Shown here: positions 31,873 through 34,347 of the stretch, piece by piece
Layout: each line of letters begins with the position of its first letter
Numbering within the stretch: position 1 is the first letter of the stretch
Program-made: the position numbers and the translations under genes
Source of the DNA: Candidatus Eisenbergiella merdigallinarum
Lineage (GTDB): Bacteria > Bacillota > Clostridia > Lachnospirales > Lachnospiraceae
Direction of reading: 5' to 3'
NCBI GenBank assembly: GCA_019119355.1
Contig: DWXE01000008.1
Location: 1 to 34,347, forward strand
DNA length: 34,347 bases
The notes under the pieces: generated by a model
Database searches by the model: none
What the model was told of the DNA's origin: nothing
Seen by the model: the letters and a program-made list of their open reading frames with translations, nothing else

Positions 31873-33468
31873 ATGTATTGTCATATCAACGCAGGAGGGC
31901 TGCGGGGGCTGGAGAGCTATGCCGCTCTGGTGGAAGTGGACGTGTCCCGGGGCCTTCCCTGTTTTGAAATGGTGGGCCTTCTGGCGGGAGAGGTGAAGGA
32001 GGCCCGGGAGCGCATCCGGGTGGCGCTCAAGAACGCGGGGGCGGACGTCCCCGCCGGAAAGATCACGGTGAACATATCCCCTGCGGGGATCCATAAAGGG
32101 GGAACCGCCTACGACCTGCCGGTGGCGGTGGGAATCCTGACCGCTCTGGGCCGGATCCCGCAGGAACGCCTGGAAGGGGTCTGGATCGCGGGCGAGCTGG
32201 GGCTGAACGCCAAAGTAAAGCCCGTCCGGGGAGCCCTTCCCATGGTCATGGCCGCAGAAGCGGCGGGAATGCGGGAGTGCATCCTGCCCTTCGCGAACCT
32301 GGAGGAAGGGCTTTGGGCGGGACGGATCCCCGTGATGGGCGTGGAAACCCTGTCGGAAGCGCTGTCGTATCTGGAGCTGGACGAAGCGGGACGGCAGCGG
32401 CAGCGCCGGCGGGCGAAAGAGGCCCTGCAGGCCGCGGGAAAGGAAGCGGCGGAGAGCGGAGAGGAGCCGGATTTCGGGATGGTGCAGGGGATGCGGGAGG
32501 CGAAGTACGCGGCGGCGGCCGCCGCCGCGGGATTTCACAACCTGCTGTTCACCGGGCCGCCCGGGGCGGGAAAGACCATGCTGGCCCGGTGCATTCCCTC
32601 CATTCTGCCTCCCCTGACAAAGGAGGAACAGCGGGAAGTGTCGGCTATTTACAGCGTGGCCGGGATGCTGGAGCAGGGCAGGCTGATGACGAAAAGGCCC
32701 TTTGTCAGCCCTCACCACACCGCCACGCCCCACGCGCTGGCGGGCAGCGGCAGTGTGCCGAGGCCCGGTATGGTGACGCTGGCCCACAGGGGCGTGCTCT
32801 TTTTGGACGAGATGGCGGAGTTTAAGCGCTCCGCGCTGGATATCCTCCGCCAGCCCATGGAAGAGGGCCGGATTTTTCTGGCCAAGAGCGCCGGGACCTT
32901 CCTCTATCCGGCCAGCTTCTTGCTGGTTGCGGCCACGAATCCCTGCCCCTGCGGCTATTATCCGGACCGGAACCGGTGCAGGTGCACCGTCCGGGAAGTT
33001 CACCGGTATTTGTCGCGGATTTCCGGACCCCTGCTGGACCGGATCGACCTGTCCGGGTTCGTCAGCCCGGCCGGATTTTCCAGCCTGATGGAAGGGCGGG
33101 ACGGGCGCGGGGACGGCTGGGACAGCGCTTTTTTGCGGGATATGGTGCAGGAAGCCAGGCAGAGGCAGAGCTTTCGCTACGCGGGCACGGATATCGGGCA
33201 AAACGGCCGTCTGGGTCCGGGAGAAACCCTGCGGTACTGCCGGCTGGGCATGAAGGAGCAGGAGTTTCTGGAACGGCTTTTGCGGCTGCAGGGCTGTTCG
33301 GCCAGGGCCTGCCACAGGATCCTGCGCGTGGCCAGGACCCTGGCGGACCTGGAGGGAAAGGAGGAAATCGGCTGCGGCCATCTGAGCCAGGCTTTTTGCT
33401 ACCGGCCGAAACAGGGAATTCTGGATTTCGATGCGGGAGGGACGGATGAGGGAAGAAGAACGGATTGA
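31873..33468 (+). CDS. comM: YifB/ComM-family AAA+ ATPase (Mg-chelatase-like)
   Basis: A 531-residue ATPase. The N-terminal ~190 residues are a Lon-protease-like ChlI domain (VEVDVSRGLPCFEMVGL, GITVNISPAGIHKGG-type block). The AAA+ domain has Walker A GPPGAGKT at 228-235, Walker B VLFLDEMAEF and the zinc-like cluster NPCPCGYYPDRNRCRC. In Haemophilus and Vibrio, ComM promotes branch migration during transformation; its role in non-competent Clostridia is not established. GGAAAGGAG precedes the ATG. The protein is about 20 residues longer than usual, because the C-terminus reads into the start of dprA (23-base overlap). The pairing with dprA supports a role in DNA uptake or recombination. Confidence 0.9.
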   Translation: MYCHINAGGLRGLESYAALVEVDVSRGLPCFEMVGLLAGEVKEARERIRVALKNAGADVPAGKITVNISPAGIHKGGTAYDLPVAVGILTALGRIPQERLEGVWIAGELGLNAKVKPVRGALPMVMAAEAAGMRECILPFANLEEGLWAGRIPVMGVETLSEALSYLELDEAGRQRQRRRAKEALQAAGKEAAESGEEPDFGMVQGMREAKYAAAAAAAGFHNLLFTGPPGAGKTMLARCIPSILPPLTKEEQREVSAIYSVAGMLEQGRLMTKRPFVSPHHTATPHALAGSGSVPRPGMVTLAHRGVLFLDEMAEFKRSALDILRQPMEEGRIFLAKSAGTFLYPASFLLVAATNPCPCGYYPDRNRCRCTVREVHRYLSRISGPLLDRIDLSGFVSPAGFSSLMEGRDGRGDGWDSAFLRDMVQEARQRQSFRYAGTDIGQNGRLGPGETLRYCRLGMKEQEFLERLLRLQGCSARACHRILRVARTLADLEGKEEIGCGHLSQAFCYRPKQGILDFDAGGTDEGRRTD

Positions 33469-34347
33469 CAGCTTCTGGCTGTGCAGCGCGCCGGGGATCG
33501 GGCCGGTCAGCGTCCGGAAACTGATGGGGGAAGCGGGAAGCGCCTCGGACGCCATGAAGCTGCCGGAAGGGATGCTCCGGTCGCTGTTGGGGGAAAAGCG
33601 GGCGGAATGCCTCGTGCGGGCGCGGGCAGCAGGACGAAGGGATGCGGCCGCGCGGACGCTGGAGCGCTACGGAAAGAGAGGGATCTCCTTCCTTCCGTGC
33701 TGGGACGAAGAATATCCCGAAAAACTGAAACCCCTGGAGGACGCTCCCGTCGCGCTGTACAAAAAAGGGCGGCTGCCGGACCCGTGCGCCCCTTCCGTGG
33801 CGGTCATCGGCGCCAGGGACTGTTCGGAATACGGAAAAAAGGCGGCCCGCTATTTCGCCCGGGGCCTGGCGGAGGCCGGCGTGGCGGTGATCAGCGGCAT
33901 GGCCCGGGGCGTGGACGGAATCGCGGGAGCTGCCGCGCTGGAGAGCGGCGGCATGAGCGCGGCCGTGCTGGGCTGCGGGGTGGACGTCTGCTATCCGCCG
34001 GAAAACAGGGGGCTGTATGAACGTCTGGAAAGGGAGGGCTGCCTGCTGTCCGAATATCCTCCGGGCACCCGGCCGGAAAGCCGGCTTTTTCCGCCCAGGA
34101 ACCGCATCATCAGCGGGCTGTCGGATCTGGTTCTGGTGACGGAAGCCAGGGAACGGAGCGGAACGCTGATCACCGTGGACCGGGCTCTGGAGCAGGGGAG
34201 GGATGTGTTCGCGGTGCCGGGCCGGATCACGGACGGCTGCAGCCGCGGATGCAACCGTCTGATCGCCGGCGGAGCGGGGGTCGCGGCGAACGTGGAAGCC
34301 GTTCTGGAGGCGCTGGGGCGCGCCGGCTTTCGTTCCGGGGCCGGCGC
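33446..34347 (+). CDS. dprA: DNA-processing protein DprA (partial, runs off the right edge)
   Basis: The first 300 residues are visible without a stop. DprA loads RecA on incoming single-stranded DNA. An N-terminal helix-hairpin-helix-like segment (LCSAPGIGPVSVRKL) leads into the Rossmann-like domain: GARDCSEYG at 122-130, SGMARGVDG at 150-158, GCGVDVCYPPENRGLY, then SEYPPGTRPESRLFPPRNRIISG. The usual His after SGxARGxD(xx)A is Gly here (GVDGIAG instead of GIDAAAH), a small departure. The ATG at 33446 follows GGGAGGGACGG inside the end of comM. The C-terminal winged-helix part, if present, lies outside the window. Confidence 0.93.
   Translation, partial: MREEERIDSFWLCSAPGIGPVSVRKLMGEAGSASDAMKLPEGMLRSLLGEKRAECLVRARAAGRRDAAARTLERYGKRGISFLPCWDEEYPEKLKPLEDAPVALYKKGRLPDPCAPSVAVIGARDCSEYGKKAARYFARGLAEAGVAVISGMARGVDGIAGAAALESGGMSAAVLGCGVDVCYPPENRGLYERLEREGCLLSEYPPGTRPESRLFPPRNRIISGLSDLVLVTEARERSGTLITVDRALEQGRDVFAVPGRITDGCSRGCNRLIAGGAGVAANVEAVLEALGRAGFRSGAG

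Overview
The window reads as a chromosomal core-genome segment from a GC-rich, spore-forming anaerobe of the class Clostridia, most likely Lachnospiraceae. This is inferred from gene content and order: gpr-spoIIP next to divergent rpsT, lepA-hemW, a sigK gene without a pro-sequence, clpC-radA behind a short GntR regulator, and small membrane proteins typical of that family. No database search was possible. Nearly all genes lie on the + strand. The last gene (dprA) runs off the right edge. I see no tRNA, rRNA, CRISPR array, prophage or transposase gene.

Layout. 1-2257: a hairpin repeat, a promoter, then a secreted SH3/SGNH-hydrolase protein and a membrane acyltransferase, which together look like a cell-surface O-acylation pair. 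2313-6513: pyrF, pyrE, two small membrane proteins and a long M29-type aminopeptidase. 6527-10078: a promoter and a tight purE-purM-purN-purD purine operon. 10119-11348: a two-pass membrane protein with an external SH3 domain and a charge-banded acidic tail. 11380-16182: a structured leader, a YhcF-type GntR regulator, clpC, an unknown 136-residue protein and radA. 16203-21384: a nucleoside-type ABC importer (BMP lipoprotein, double ATPase, two permeases), with a terminator between binding protein and ATPase and another at the end.

21297-22189 is the longest stretch without a convincing large gene. It is AT-rich compared with its surroundings. It holds a possible 66-residue protein on the - strand, two overlapping divergent promoters, a probable ~108-nt small RNA with a C7 tract and its own terminator, a 188-bp element bounded by an 18-bp perfect inverted repeat, and a second copy of the hairpin repeat seen at the left edge. 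This is the most likely place for something undescribed.

22190-24415 is on the - strand: an alpha/beta hydrolase, a cytidylate-kinase-like protein and rpsT, each transcription unit with a good promoter. 24532-34347 returns to the + strand: gpr and spoIIP (sporulation and germination), lepA and hemW, a tRNA-dihydrouridine synthase, sigK, then the comM-like gene and dprA. The start of spoIIP has no ribosome-binding site and lies where a SigE-type promoter would start its transcript, which suggests a leaderless sporulation mRNA.
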